A DNA stretch of 64,000 bases, taken from positions 1-64,000 of the forward strand of contig NZ_JAAGWD010000007.1 in the NCBI RefSeq assembly GCF_010686685.1, in the 5' to 3' direction. The position numbers and the translations under genes are program-made. The first letter of the stretch is position 1, and each line of letters begins with the position of its first letter. This stretch comes from Pontibacter burrus (GTDB lineage: Bacteria; Bacteroidota; Bacteroidia; Cytophagales; Hymenobacteraceae). Under the pieces are notes generated by a model. The model saw only the letters and a program-made list of their open reading frames with translations. It ran no database searches and was not told the DNA's origin. This document shows positions 44,571 to 54,268 of this stretch, in pieces.

Positions 44571-46922
44571 ATGAAACAACTTTACTTTACCTCACATTTC
44601 CTTTCTCAGCTTGCAAAGGCTTTCAAACATTCAAAGCTACTTTTTCTGCTTCTCATCTTAGTACCCGTTGTAACCCATGGGCAGTTTAGGCTACGATGGG
44701 CTAATATTTCTGGTTTACCAACAGGTAATGCAGCGGTTGCCGTAGGCAACGACCAGAATCCTGTATATCTGACTTCAGAAAAAGCAAATAACGGGTACGC
44801 CAACCCCCATCTTAAAAAAATGAACCCAGGCGGTGGGACACACTGGATACTTGAGCTCAGTAACGGTATGTTTCAACACAAAATGGATTCGCAGGATAAC
44901 ATCTATGTGTTAGGGACAAACTCTATTACAAAGGTAAATGCCAGCGGACAGGTAACCTGGAATCATGACCTGACACAATACAACCTGCAGGCAGATAACA
45001 TTGAGTTAGATGAGCATGATAATGCGTATGTAACTGGTACTACAAATACTTCAGCAATTAGCGTTATTAAGATATCTCCATCGGGCGAGCGTGTCTGGCT
45101 AAGCACAATACAATACGATCTTGATCTTAGCAGAAGGCCGTTTGTTACAATTGGCGATGAAGTATATGTAGGATTTTCGGAGAGAGGGAATGGCAACGCC
45201 AGTTTTGTTACGCTTTTAAAAATAGGCAAAGCAGCCGGAGACACATTACTACAAAAGAAAATAAAGGATGCCCAGGTATTTCAGAACTACTACCTGGAAG
45301 CAATGCGCTGGCATAGTAGTGGCAGTCTTCATTTGTTCATAATGAACTCCCCTGCAACATCCACACTGGTACTTAAACTGAACACAACAGGAGAGATTAT
45401 ATGGAGAAACAATTTCAGGAGTGAAGATAGAAATTACTTTTCCGATGCAACCTTAGATGAGCAGGGAAATATTCTGTTGCTAACATCTGTACAACTCTCG
45501 AATAACCGGCCAAACAGTTTCTCGGTAGCTAAGCTCAGCAACACCGGGCAAACCTTATGGCATCACACTTATAACAATTCAGCAAGCAGAAGCGCATCCG
45601 GGAGAGGGATTGATCTTTTAAGCGATGGCAATATTGCTGTCATAGGATCAGTTTTCGATAGCGATAACAACAGATCTGTGCTTATGCAGCTTTATAGCAC
45701 GGTTGGAGATTTGATAACCGAACACCACCACCGACCTACTAGCGGTGGAGACCCTGAAGGTGTAGACCTTGCAGCTGATGATGAGGGCAATCTGTATGTG
45801 GCAGCATACTATGAATCGTTGTTAGTGATGAAATACACCGCATCATTTGACTGTATTCTCCCACATGTTAAGGCCTCTGGTAGTACGATAGACTGTAATA
45901 CCGGCACGGCACAGCTTACAGCAACTTCTCCATTCTCAGACAATGCAATATTCAGCTGGACGGGGCCGGAGGGGTTTACCTCAAATGAGCAAAACCCGTT
46001 AGTAAGCGTCGCCGGTAATTACAGGATTACTGTAACCCTGCCTGATTCTGACTGCAAAACAAGTACTACTGTTACTGTACTACCTGCAGGCAGCACCACC
46101 TGCTATACTATAACGTTCGATGATGATCCTCATGGCCTTATCACAGCTACTCAAACCAAAGCGGGCACTGTAAATATTTTTGGAAAGAACCGCAGACCAG
46201 ATGGTACCTATGCAACAGAAAACCACGCTGCCATTTTTGACACCGGTATGCCAACCGGCGATGACGATGACCTGCATACTATGGACTGGGGCAAGGCACT
46301 CATCATTAACCAGGACCTGGGCGACGAGCCAAACGACAACCAATGGGGCGGAGAACTGATCCTGGACTTTTCAGCCTTTGGCCCTGTAACAATGGAATCG
46401 CTCAGAGCATTGGATATAGATGCTTATGAAGATGACAGTTGGGTATACCTGTATGACGGAGATGGTAATGAACTTCACAAGGTAAGATTACAGCCACTAG
46501 GAAACAACAGCCGTCAGGAAGTATATCTAGGTAATACAGCAGGTGTGATGCAGTTACGCATTGTGCTTAATGGCACGGAGGGTCTGGTTGGCTCAGCTGC
46601 TGTAGACAATATCAGGTTCTGCACAAAAACTGAACCTTGCGAAGAACCAGAAACTGAAAATAGATTAACTGCCTACGCTGCCCCTACCCTCTTCTCCGAC
46701 AAAACAACTATAGCTTTTCAAGCCACCGAAGCTGCGCCTTACACCGTTACGCTACACGACCTCCGCGGCAACCTGATCGGTGAGCTGGCCACAGGCACAA
46801 CTATAGCCGGTGAAACAAAAGAGGTGGAAGTGGATGGCACCGCCCTGCCAAACGGCATGTACATCGCCCGCATCATCAGTGGCTCTCAAAGCAAGGCTGT
46901 CAAACTGATTCTGAGAAGGTAA
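44571..46922 (+). CDS. Secreted beta-propeller-like protein with T9SS sorting domain
   Basis: The 783-residue precursor has a signal peptide ending near VVTHGQ. Residues about 50-430 contain repeated units of the type DSQDNIYVLG, DEHDNAYVTG, DEQGNILLL, DDEGNLYVAA, as in SBBP/PQQ-like propellers. An Ig-like segment follows (ATSPFSDNAIFSWTGPEG), then a beta-sandwich region at about 510-690, then a type A sorting domain (TLHDLRGNLIGELATG ... LPNGMYIARIISG). It is probably surface-attached or secreted by the type IX system; the ligand is unknown. Confidence 0.85.
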   Translation: MKQLYFTSHFLSQLAKAFKHSKLLFLLLILVPVVTHGQFRLRWANISGLPTGNAAVAVGNDQNPVYLTSEKANNGYANPHLKKMNPGGGTHWILELSNGMFQHKMDSQDNIYVLGTNSITKVNASGQVTWNHDLTQYNLQADNIELDEHDNAYVTGTTNTSAISVIKISPSGERVWLSTIQYDLDLSRRPFVTIGDEVYVGFSERGNGNASFVTLLKIGKAAGDTLLQKKIKDAQVFQNYYLEAMRWHSSGSLHLFIMNSPATSTLVLKLNTTGEIIWRNNFRSEDRNYFSDATLDEQGNILLLTSVQLSNNRPNSFSVAKLSNTGQTLWHHTYNNSASRSASGRGIDLLSDGNIAVIGSVFDSDNNRSVLMQLYSTVGDLITEHHHRPTSGGDPEGVDLAADDEGNLYVAAYYESLLVMKYTASFDCILPHVKASGSTIDCNTGTAQLTATSPFSDNAIFSWTGPEGFTSNEQNPLVSVAGNYRITVTLPDSDCKTSTTVTVLPAGSTTCYTITFDDDPHGLITATQTKAGTVNIFGKNRRPDGTYATENHAAIFDTGMPTGDDDDLHTMDWGKALIINQDLGDEPNDNQWGGELILDFSAFGPVTMESLRALDIDAYEDDSWVYLYDGDGNELHKVRLQPLGNNSRQEVYLGNTAGVMQLRIVLNGTEGLVGSAAVDNIRFCTKTEPCEEPETENRLTAYAAPTLFSDKTTIAFQATEAAPYTVTLHDLRGNLIGELATGTTIAGETKEVEVDGTALPNGMYIARIISGSQSKAVKLILRR

Positions 46923-46947
46923 GTTCCTACAGGAAAACTATAAAACA

Positions 46948-46978
46948 AAAATCCCCGGCCAATCTGACCGGGGATTTT
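46948..46978 (+). terminator. Terminator between convergent T9SS and RND genes
   Basis: AAAATCCCCGG pairs with CCGGGGATTTT. It has T runs on both strands and lies between the two convergent stops, so it probably serves both. Confidence 0.85.
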
Positions 46979-47002
46979 CTTTATCAATAAGTATTAAGAG
47001 AG

Positions 47003-50000
47003 TTATGCATGCGGATTTACATAGGCAGGATCACCACCGTCGTCATCTGGTAAATTACCACCTTTGGCACGCAGTTCGGCCAGGCCTTTTTTACCGTAAG
47101 CCAATCTGGTGATTACAACATATAGCACCGGCACCACAAAGATAGCGAGGAACGTAGCGGCCAACATACCACCAATCACCACCCAACCTATCGTTTGGCG
47201 AGACACGGCACCCGCACCGGAAGACATTGCCAGCGGAACCACACCCAAAATAAAGGCAAGTGAGGTCATGATGATCGGACGCAGACGCAGCTTAACAGCT
47301 TCTATAGTTGCCTCTATCAGTTCCATTCCCCGGTCTACCCGTTCCTTGGCAAACTCCACAATTAGAATGGCGTTTTTGGCCGCCAGACCGATCAGCGTGA
47401 TCATACCCACCTGGGCGTACACGTTGTTATCCAGTTTAGGAAGCAATGTTAAGGCAAGTATAGCACCGAACATACCCAACGGAATAGCAAACAGGATGGA
47501 GAACGGCACCGACCAGCTTTCGTAAAGCGCCGCCAGCAATAGCAACACTAATATGATAGAAAGTGAGAAAATATAGATCGTACTGCCACCTGCTGCAATC
47601 TCTTCGCGACTCAGACCGGAGAATTCGTAGCCATAACCCGCTGGCAATACCTGTGCTGCTACTTCTTCCAATGCCTGAATAGCTTGTCCCGAACTATAGC
47701 CCGGCGCTGCACTACCATTTATATCCACGGAGCGGAACAGGTTAAAGTGCGAAATTACAGGAGCATTTTCTACAACCCTCGTCGTAATCAGAGCGCTAAG
47801 CGGAACAGATTCTCCCTGGCGATTCATTACATAGAACTGCTTCAGGTTTTCGATGTCCATACGGTAGGCTGTATCGGCCTGCGCCACCACCCTGAAGTTT
47901 CGTCCGTAGCGGGTGAAGTCGTTGACATAGCGGCTACCCATGTACGTTGACATAGTGGCATACACATCGGCAATATTCACACCCAGGCGCTTGGCTTTTT
48001 CACGGTCCACATCCACATGGTAGCCTGGTGTTTTAGCGGTAAAGAAACTATAGGCCATGGCAATTTCAGGGCGCTGATTGGCTGCTGCCAGGAACTGCCC
48101 CATTACCTGCTCCAGTTCCTTCACGTCGCCGGCTCTGCGCTGCTGTAACACAAAAGTAAAACCACCCGAAGCGCCCAGACCAGGGATAGCAGGCGGCGCA
48201 ACTACCAGAATGTTAGCTTCTTTTATACCAGATAGCTTTTGCTGCAGCGTAGCCATTACGGCCTGCAGGTGTTCTGATTCATCCTGACGCTGATCCCAAG
48301 GCTCCAACTGCACAAAGAAGGTACCACTGTTAGACTTGAACGAGAAGTTGATCGCGTTAAGACCGGCAACTGAGGTATAGTTACGGATTGCCGGAATGGT
48401 GGCCATCTGCTCCCCAACCTGGTTCAGCACTGCTGCTGTACGGCTCGTAGAGGCACCTTCAGGCAGCTCTATCGACACAAACATTCGGCCCTCGTCTTCG
48501 GTAGGGATAAAGCCGGTCGGTTTGTTAACAAACAGGCCAAAAGTACCTACATAAAGGCAAACCAGCAAAATGAGTACCAGCGGGGTAGCTTTAATGCTTT
48601 TGCGCACACCTACTGAGTAAGATTCGGTTGTGCGGGCAAACCAGTTGTTAAAGCGATAGAAAAACTTATTGATACCACGTGAATTTTTATCCACGTTCAT
48701 TGGCTTCAGCATCAGCGCGCAAAGTGCCGGTGTAAGGGTCAAGGCCACAAACGCCGAGATCAGTACCGAGATAGCAATCGTGATCGCGAACTGCTGATAC
48801 AGACGGCCCACAATGCCCGGTATAAAACCTACAGGTATAAATACGGCTGCCAGAATAAGCGCAATGGCAATTACTGGTGCCGTAATCTCTTTCATCGCCT
48901 TTCGGGTGGCCTCTTTAGCCGAGAGCCCCTCGTGATCTATGTTATGCTGCACCGCTTCCACCACCACAATGGCATCATCCACCACTATACCGATCGAAAG
49001 CACGAAACCAAACAGCGTTAGCGTATTGATGGTAAAGTCGAGCGGAATAAAGAAAATGAAGGTACCGATGATCGAAACCGGAATAGCAAGAATCGGGATG
49101 AGCGTAGCGCGCCAGCTCTGCAGGAACAGGAACACCACGATGATTACCAGTATGAGCGCTTCTATCAGCGTCATTACTACCTCATTAATCGACACCTGCA
49201 CCACAGACACTGTCTCGAAAGAAACGATGTAGTCTACGTCAGCAGGGAAAGTCTCTTTCAAATCGTCCAGTGCTGCGTAAATGCCCTCAGCTGTATCCAG
49301 CGCATTACTGCCCGGTGCCTGGTAAATCAGCATCATCGTAGCCGGGTTGCCATTGATCTTGGATTCACGGCCATAGTCAAAGCGGCCAAACTCGATACGC
49401 GCCACATCGCGCAGGTAAACTATAGATCCATCAGCAGGATTGGTGCGAACGATAATATTGCCAAACTGCTCCTGCGTCTGTAAGCGGCCTGTTACGGTTA
49501 TCGGGTACTGAAATGTTTGTGAACTATACTGCGGCGAGTTACCAACCGAACCGGCTGCAACCTGCAGGTTTTGCTCCTGAATGGCTGCGGTCACTTCACT
49601 GGCCCCGATGTTGTACTGCGCCAGTTTATCCGGCTGCAGCCAGATACGCATACTAAAGTCCTGACCAATCGAGAAGATATCACCCACTCCGCTTACACGC
49701 ATCAAAGCATCTTTGATGTAGATGTTGGTATAGTTATCCAGAAACTGAATATCGTGGGTTCGCTCCGGTGAGTAAATACCGATTACCATCATGATACTCG
49801 GGTTACGCTTACGTACGGTCACACCCAGTCGGCGTACTTCTTCCGGCAGGGTTGGCTCTGCAATACTGGCGCGGTTCTGCACATCCAGCGTGGCAATATC
49901 AATGTCAGTTCCGATCTCAAACGTAACCGACATGTTCATCTGCCCAGTACCCGTACTGGTAGATGAGATATAGGCCATCCCCGGAGAACCGTTGATCTGC

Positions 50001-50203
50001 GTTTCGATTGGAGTGGCAACCGCCTGTTCTACCGTAAGGGCATCAGAACCGGTATAGTTGGCCGATACCGAAACCGATGGCGGCGAAATATCCGGATACT
50101 GTGTTACGGGCAAATTCAGCATGGCCAGCAACCCCACCAGTACGATCACAATCGAGACCACCATGGCGGTGACGGGCCTTCTTATAAATACTTCTGAAAT
50201 CAT
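47003..50203 (-). CDS. RND efflux pump inner membrane transporter (HAE1/AcrB type)
   Basis: The 1066-residue protein has the AcrB-type start (EVFIRRPVTAMVVSIVIVL), 12 helices in two halves, two large periplasmic loops, and the proton-relay pair D409-D410 in GIVVDDAIVVVEAV. The second-half motif GLAAKNAILIVEFAKE is also present. It drives tripartite drug or bile-type efflux with the next two genes, transcribed TolC, adaptor, pump. It starts 36 bp after the adaptor gene. Confidence 0.95.
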   Translation of the reverse strand: MISEVFIRRPVTAMVVSIVIVLVGLLAMLNLPVTQYPDISPPSVSVSANYTGSDALTVEQAVATPIETQINGSPGMAYISSTSTGTGQMNMSVTFEIGTDIDIATLDVQNRASIAEPTLPEEVRRLGVTVRKRNPSIMMVIGIYSPERTHDIQFLDNYTNIYIKDALMRVSGVGDIFSIGQDFSMRIWLQPDKLAQYNIGASEVTAAIQEQNLQVAAGSVGNSPQYSSQTFQYPITVTGRLQTQEQFGNIIVRTNPADGSIVYLRDVARIEFGRFDYGRESKINGNPATMMLIYQAPGSNALDTAEGIYAALDDLKETFPADVDYIVSFETVSVVQVSINEVVMTLIEALILVIIVVFLFLQSWRATLIPILAIPVSIIGTFIFFIPLDFTINTLTLFGFVLSIGIVVDDAIVVVEAVQHNIDHEGLSAKEATRKAMKEITAPVIAIALILAAVFIPVGFIPGIVGRLYQQFAITIAISVLISAFVALTLTPALCALMLKPMNVDKNSRGINKFFYRFNNWFARTTESYSVGVRKSIKATPLVLILLVCLYVGTFGLFVNKPTGFIPTEDEGRMFVSIELPEGASTSRTAAVLNQVGEQMATIPAIRNYTSVAGLNAINFSFKSNSGTFFVQLEPWDQRQDESEHLQAVMATLQQKLSGIKEANILVVAPPAIPGLGASGGFTFVLQQRRAGDVKELEQVMGQFLAAANQRPEIAMAYSFFTAKTPGYHVDVDREKAKRLGVNIADVYATMSTYMGSRYVNDFTRYGRNFRVVAQADTAYRMDIENLKQFYVMNRQGESVPLSALITTRVVENAPVISHFNLFRSVDINGSAAPGYSSGQAIQALEEVAAQVLPAGYGYEFSGLSREEIAAGGSTIYIFSLSIILVLLLLAALYESWSVPFSILFAIPLGMFGAILALTLLPKLDNNVYAQVGMITLIGLAAKNAILIVEFAKERVDRGMELIEATIEAVKLRLRPIIMTSLAFILGVVPLAMSSGAGAVSRQTIGWVVIGGMLAATFLAIFVVPVLYVVITRLAYGKKGLAELRAKGGNLPDDDGGDPAYVNPHA

Positions 50204-50239
50204 GTTTCGCTTTAAATGTCTTCTGAAAGATGATGGTGA

Positions 50240-51400
50240 TTATTTCTGACCAGATGCCTGCGGTTGCCCCTGTTGTGGCGCACCAACCTGAACTTTGGCC
50301 CCCTGGCGCAGGCGCTGTATGCCTTCGGTTACGATCTGCTGCCCTTCTTTCAGGCCTTCGCGTACCACAATGTCGGCGTTCACGCGTGTGCCCAACTGCA
50401 CATTCTGCTGCACCGCTGAGTCACCCTGCACTACATACACATAGTACTCGCCAAGCTGCTCTGATACTGCTTTATAAGGGATCACAAGTTGCTCGCCTAT
50501 ATCCTGGTTCAGCACATCCAGGCTCACTGTCATGCCCGGTATCAGCACATTGTCGGGGTTAGGGAACTGCACACGCACAGTAGTTGTACCCGACTGGCGG
50601 CCAATGGCCCTGTCGATAGCCAAAAGCTTGCCCACATGCGGGTATTGCTCTCCGCTGTTAAACCTGATCGTGAAAAGAGAATCAGGCTGATTACCCTGCT
50701 GCAGACGGCTGAAGCGGGCTAATTCGGCCTCGTTTATCACAAAATCAACCGCCATCGGGTCTGAAGATGAAATAGTGTTAAGCAACGGCTGTCCCGGCGA
50801 AACCTGCGCCCCTACCCTTACCTGCGAAATACCTATAGTTCCGCTGAAGGGCGCATTGATTACCGAGTAGCTCAGGTCTGTAGAAGCGCTGCGTACCTGC
50901 GCCTGTGCCGATGCTACCTGCGCTCTGGCTGTCTGAACTTCGGTGCGGGCATAATCTACCTGTTGCTTTGCTATGGCATCACGCTCGGCCAAACGCTCGT
51001 AGCGCTCCAGGTCTTTTTCTACGCGGGCAAGGTTAGCTTTGGCGCTCTGCAGGTTTGCCTGCGCCTGCTGAATACCTGCCTGGTACTTGTTCTGATCTAT
51101 TTCGTATAGTTTCTGGCCTTTGGTGACACGCTGCCCATCCCGCACAAAAATGTTGGTGATATAACCCGCTACCTGCGGACGCAGCTCCACTTCCTGAACC
51201 GCCACCACCGTTGCCGGATAAGTATCTTTGCCTGTTACGCGTTCTTCTTTTACCTGTACCGTGTTTACCGGGACGGCCATGGCGGCAGGATTCATCTGCT
51301 GCTGTCCGGCATCGTTGCCGCCACAGGATGCAAGTAAAGCCGGTGTAATAATGGCCGTAAGCAGCCAGGCGTATTTGTTATTCATGTTCGTCTTTTTCAC
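50240..51400 (-). CDS. RND periplasmic adaptor (membrane fusion protein)
   Basis: The 386-residue lipoprotein (lipobox LASC) has a lipoyl half-motif (VAVQEVELRPQVAGYI), a coiled-coil hairpin rich in Gln/Ala (YQAGIQQAQANLQSAKANLA), the second lipoyl half (VINAPFSGTIGISQVRVGAQ) and a barrel domain. It links the pump to the TolC-like channel. It lies 5 bp after the TolC gene. Confidence 0.95.
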   Translation of the reverse strand: MKKTNMNNKYAWLLTAIITPALLASCGGNDAGQQQMNPAAMAVPVNTVQVKEERVTGKDTYPATVVAVQEVELRPQVAGYITNIFVRDGQRVTKGQKLYEIDQNKYQAGIQQAQANLQSAKANLARVEKDLERYERLAERDAIAKQQVDYARTEVQTARAQVASAQAQVRSASTDLSYSVINAPFSGTIGISQVRVGAQVSPGQPLLNTISSSDPMAVDFVINEAELARFSRLQQGNQPDSLFTIRFNSGEQYPHVGKLLAIDRAIGRQSGTTTVRVQFPNPDNVLIPGMTVSLDVLNQDIGEQLVIPYKAVSEQLGEYYVYVVQGDSAVQQNVQLGTRVNADIVVREGLKEGQQIVTEGIQRLRQGAKVQVGAPQQGQPQASGQK

Positions 51401-51405
51401 TGATT

Positions 51406-52734
51406 TTATCTGTTGATATCGATGTTACCTAAGGCTCTTTGAAGGTCCAGTTTGCTGGACAGCACATTATATAATGAGTTGTAGTAGTTAAGCTGAGTAG
51501 TGCGCAGTTCGGTTTCGGCAACCACCAGGTCTACATAAGCTTTCACCCCTTCGTCGTACTGCAGCTTTATGATCTCGTACACTTCTTCGGCCATTTTCAG
51601 GTTATTCTGCAGAGTGCGCCACTCTTCGTAATCGCTCTTATAGTTGGCCAGTGCGGTCTGGTATTGTGTGTTCAAAACGCGGCGGGTATTCTCGATCTCA
51701 ACATCAAGGCGTTCCTCTTCCAGTTGCGCGATCTTTACGTTCTGCCACCTTCTGGTTCCCTGAAAAATAGGCAGCGACACCTGAAGGCCAACTCCCGAAG
51801 TAGGATAGTGCTGGTTGTAAAGGCTTGCGATATCGTTGTTGAAGTATAGCAGGTTATAGTTGCCAAACGCAGAAATGGTTGGTAGGAAACTCCAGCGGTT
51901 ATAGGCGGTGTTGAGGCGCAGCAGCTCGCGTTGGGTCTGCAGTTGCTGCAGCTCTATTCTGTTTTCGTATGCCAGCAGTTGGGTGGTATCTACCTGCACG
52001 GCAAGCTCCATGCGGCTATAGTCGTAGGCTAGCTTCAGTTCTTGGTCTACCGGGTAGCCCATCAGTTGCTTTAGATAGGCAATACCGGCTTTAATCCCCT
52101 CCTGCGCACGTTTGCGGTCTGCCCGAATGTTGGCAAGCGTAATGGCTGCACGCTGGTAATCAGTTTTATCTACCAGGCCCACTTCGTAGCGGCTGCGGGC
52201 ATCGTTGTACTGTTTTTCCTGGCGCACAATGTTCAGGTCCAGAATGCGGAGCTGCTCCTGCGTAAGCAATACATCAAAAAAGGCCTTGCTCACTTCCACC
52301 ACCGTAGTTATGCGGGTATCGGTGATCTGCTGATCCAGCAACACTCTTCTGGAGCGCGCAGCGCGGGAGGCAAGCAGCAGGTTGCTGTCAAAAATATTCT
52401 GGGTAGCCTGCAGCGAAAGATTGGAATTGTAGCGCTGCCCGATGGTCATGATCTGATCGCCGAAGGGCTGTTGCTGCCTTTTGATGTTGAATGTACCACC
52501 CAGATTGGCAGAAATCTGCGGAAACCAACCCGAAAGGCTGGCTCTGATCTCTCTTTCTCCGATGGCTTCATCAATCACTGCCTGCTCTACTGCTGCCCTG
52601 TTCTCGAGCGCATAGTTCACGACCTGCTCCAGTGTCAGGCTGTCGGTTGCCGGTGCGGGCTTGCTTTGGGCAAGCAATACTCCCGGTGCAAACAGGCAGA
52701 CTATAAGCAAAAGTTTAAATTTGGTTAGATTCAT
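51406..52734 (-). CDS. TolC-family outer membrane efflux protein
   Basis: The 442-residue precursor has a signal peptide (ending VLLAQ) and two OEP repeats rich in long helices, with LTLEQVVNYALENRAAVEQA at the start and YDEGVKAYVDLVVAETELR in the second repeat. It forms the exit duct of the RND system. It is the first gene of the operon; the 166 bp upstream, after the TetR gene, hold two CTATAGTT motifs. Confidence 0.95.
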   Translation of the reverse strand: MNLTKFKLLLIVCLFAPGVLLAQSKPAPATDSLTLEQVVNYALENRAAVEQAVIDEAIGEREIRASLSGWFPQISANLGGTFNIKRQQQPFGDQIMTIGQRYNSNLSLQATQNIFDSNLLLASRAARSRRVLLDQQITDTRITTVVEVSKAFFDVLLTQEQLRILDLNIVRQEKQYNDARSRYEVGLVDKTDYQRAAITLANIRADRKRAQEGIKAGIAYLKQLMGYPVDQELKLAYDYSRMELAVQVDTTQLLAYENRIELQQLQTQRELLRLNTAYNRWSFLPTISAFGNYNLLYFNNDIASLYNQHYPTSGVGLQVSLPIFQGTRRWQNVKIAQLEEERLDVEIENTRRVLNTQYQTALANYKSDYEEWRTLQNNLKMAEEVYEIIKLQYDEGVKAYVDLVVAETELRTTQLNYYNSLYNVLSSKLDLQRALGNIDINR

Positions 52735-52900
52735 TCTGGGTTCAGTATTCAGTATTAAATGATGTTATTAACGGAGAAAAAATACATGGCTGACAACAAA
52801 CCGAAAACTTTATTTTCTATTCATTTAATTCTATGTCAGGTTTTTACCTATAGTTGTTTAAACATTAGTTATACTATAGTTAAACGATAGCCTACAGCAC

Positions 52901-53476
52901 TTATGCAGCCTGCTTCATACCATCCCAAAGCAGTTCCGGAATCTGCCTGAGTTCACGTTCCTGCAGCGTAATCTTATCCGAGCCAGCCAGTTTTACTGCC
53001 GTAATAATGCTGCTGTTTGCCAGCGTAGCCAGAATTTTAGGGCTTACCTTCTTCAGCTTTCCTTCAGTTATGCCGCGCTCGAAGAATGCGATGAACAACG
53101 AAAAAAAGTCATCCTGCTCCAGCGATGGCCTATCGGCACTATAGGGTGAATTCAGGAATTGCTCAAAAAACTTCAGCACATTCGGCTGCCTGGTGTAAAA
53201 GGTAAAAAGCCCGAACCACAGGTTGAAGAAACAGTCTTTGAAAGGTATTGTTTCGCAATTTTCTTCACTTATTACCTGGATGGGCTTCTGCTGGGCGTAT
53301 GCGAACAACTCGTGGATGAGCTGGTCTTTACTCTTGAAGTAATGATAAATGGTACCGGCTGCCACTCCAGCCCGCTTTGCGACCATACTCATAGGTGTAC
53401 CGTGGAATCCGTTTTCACGCACAAGCTCCAGGGTACTCTCAAATATGGCTCTCTTTTTATCGGCAATCGGCTCCAT
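52901..53476 (-). CDS. TetR/AcrR regulator of the RND operon
   Basis: The N-terminal helix-turn-helix (GFHGTPMSMVAKRAGVAAGT, IYHYFKSKDQL) is clear; the C-terminal ligand domain is of the AcrR type. I prefer ATG 53476 to 53497, because a TACCTTTG box at 53507-53514 would place the transcript start at about 53500, almost on the earlier ATG. It lies directly upstream of and co-oriented with the efflux operon, so it probably represses both that operon and itself. Confidence 0.9.
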   Translation of the reverse strand: MEPIADKKRAIFESTLELVRENGFHGTPMSMVAKRAGVAAGTIYHYFKSKDQLIHELFAYAQQKPIQVISEENCETIPFKDCFFNLWFGLFTFYTRQPNVLKFFEQFLNSPYSADRPSLEQDDFFSLFIAFFERGITEGKLKKVSPKILATLANSSIITAVKLAGSDKITLQERELRQIPELLWDGMKQAA

Positions 53477-53506
53477 GCTTTCCAATTGAATGTTCATTCG
53501 GATTTA

Positions 53507-53514
53507 CAAAGGTA
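53507..53514 (-). promoter_or_regulatory. Candidate -7 box for the TetR gene
   Basis: On the minus strand this reads TACCTTTG. The predicted start point near 53500 favours the ATG at 53476. Confidence 0.45.
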
Positions 53515-53658
53515 ACAGGGCAAAGCCTGCCATAAAAGCAATTTCGTCGTAAGGTTGGATTTCCGGGGTAAACTGCAGAAATAATGGTACTAAACCGGAT
53601 CAGTAACAGAAATCGTAAATATAGCTATAGCACATTTATTAACTTAAACTATAGCACC

Positions 53659-54120
53659 ATGGCACTTGCACATAACTTACATAAACCCCGGCGTGTGAAC
53701 AGCGCCAATAATCCGGTCTGGATGGATGCCCTGCGTATATTACTCGGGCTGTTCCTGTTTGTGAAAGGTATCTTTTTTTTGGAGCACACCACCGATGTTT
53801 TCTACATTTTTGGTTCCGGGCAGGAGTTTATATCAGCCGGCAAAGCACATTTCTTAACCAGTGCAGTTCATATAGTTGGTGGACTGATGATCGCATTCGG
53901 CATGCTGACGCGCCTGGCACTGCTTTGCCAGATCCCGATTCTGTTAGGCGCACTGCTTATTGTAAACCCGAACCGCAGCAGCGGCATTAGTGTAGATAAT
54001 TCCGAACTGGTACTTTCGCTGGTAATCACGGCCCTGCTTCTGTTTTTCATGTTTGTTGGCCCCGGCCGCTATTCTGTAGATAATAAGATTCTGCGTCCTA
54101 AACCGAACGAGGAACTATAA
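53659..54120 (+). CDS. DoxX-family membrane protein
   Basis: From ATG 53659 the 153-residue protein has four membrane helices: WMDALRILLGLFLFVKGIFF, then HFLTSAVHIVGGLMIAFGML, IPILLGALLIV and LVLSLVITALLLFFMFVG. The pattern LRI..G..F..KG..FL with G..T R is that of DoxX/DoxD. Function is unknown; some members support thiol redox balance. The longer frame from 53584 adds residues without family character. Confidence 0.82.
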   Translation: MALAHNLHKPRRVNSANNPVWMDALRILLGLFLFVKGIFFLEHTTDVFYIFGSGQEFISAGKAHFLTSAVHIVGGLMIAFGMLTRLALLCQIPILLGALLIVNPNRSSGISVDNSELVLSLVITALLLFFMFVGPGRYSVDNKILRPKPNEEL

Positions 54121-54212
54121 ACAACCATTTACTACCGATAAAAGGGTAACATGTAGCAGTACAGAGCGCTACAGTACCAGGGTGCACAGGCAAATACATG
54201 AGCAGTTAAAAT

Positions 54213-54253
54213 AAATCGATCCGTATCAACAGGCTGATACGGATCGATTTTTT
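54213..54253. terminator. Bidirectional terminator between DoxX and TonB-type genes
   Basis: A 16 bp perfect stem (AAATCGATCCGTATCA with its complement) with a 6-base loop, between two convergent genes. Confidence 0.88.
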
Positions 54254-54268
54254 AGTAACTATAGCTTA

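Noticed and set aside
52848..52881. Paired CTATAGTT motifs before the TolC gene as a TetR operator
   Set aside because: The motif is spread over the whole window and cannot be assigned to this regulator.
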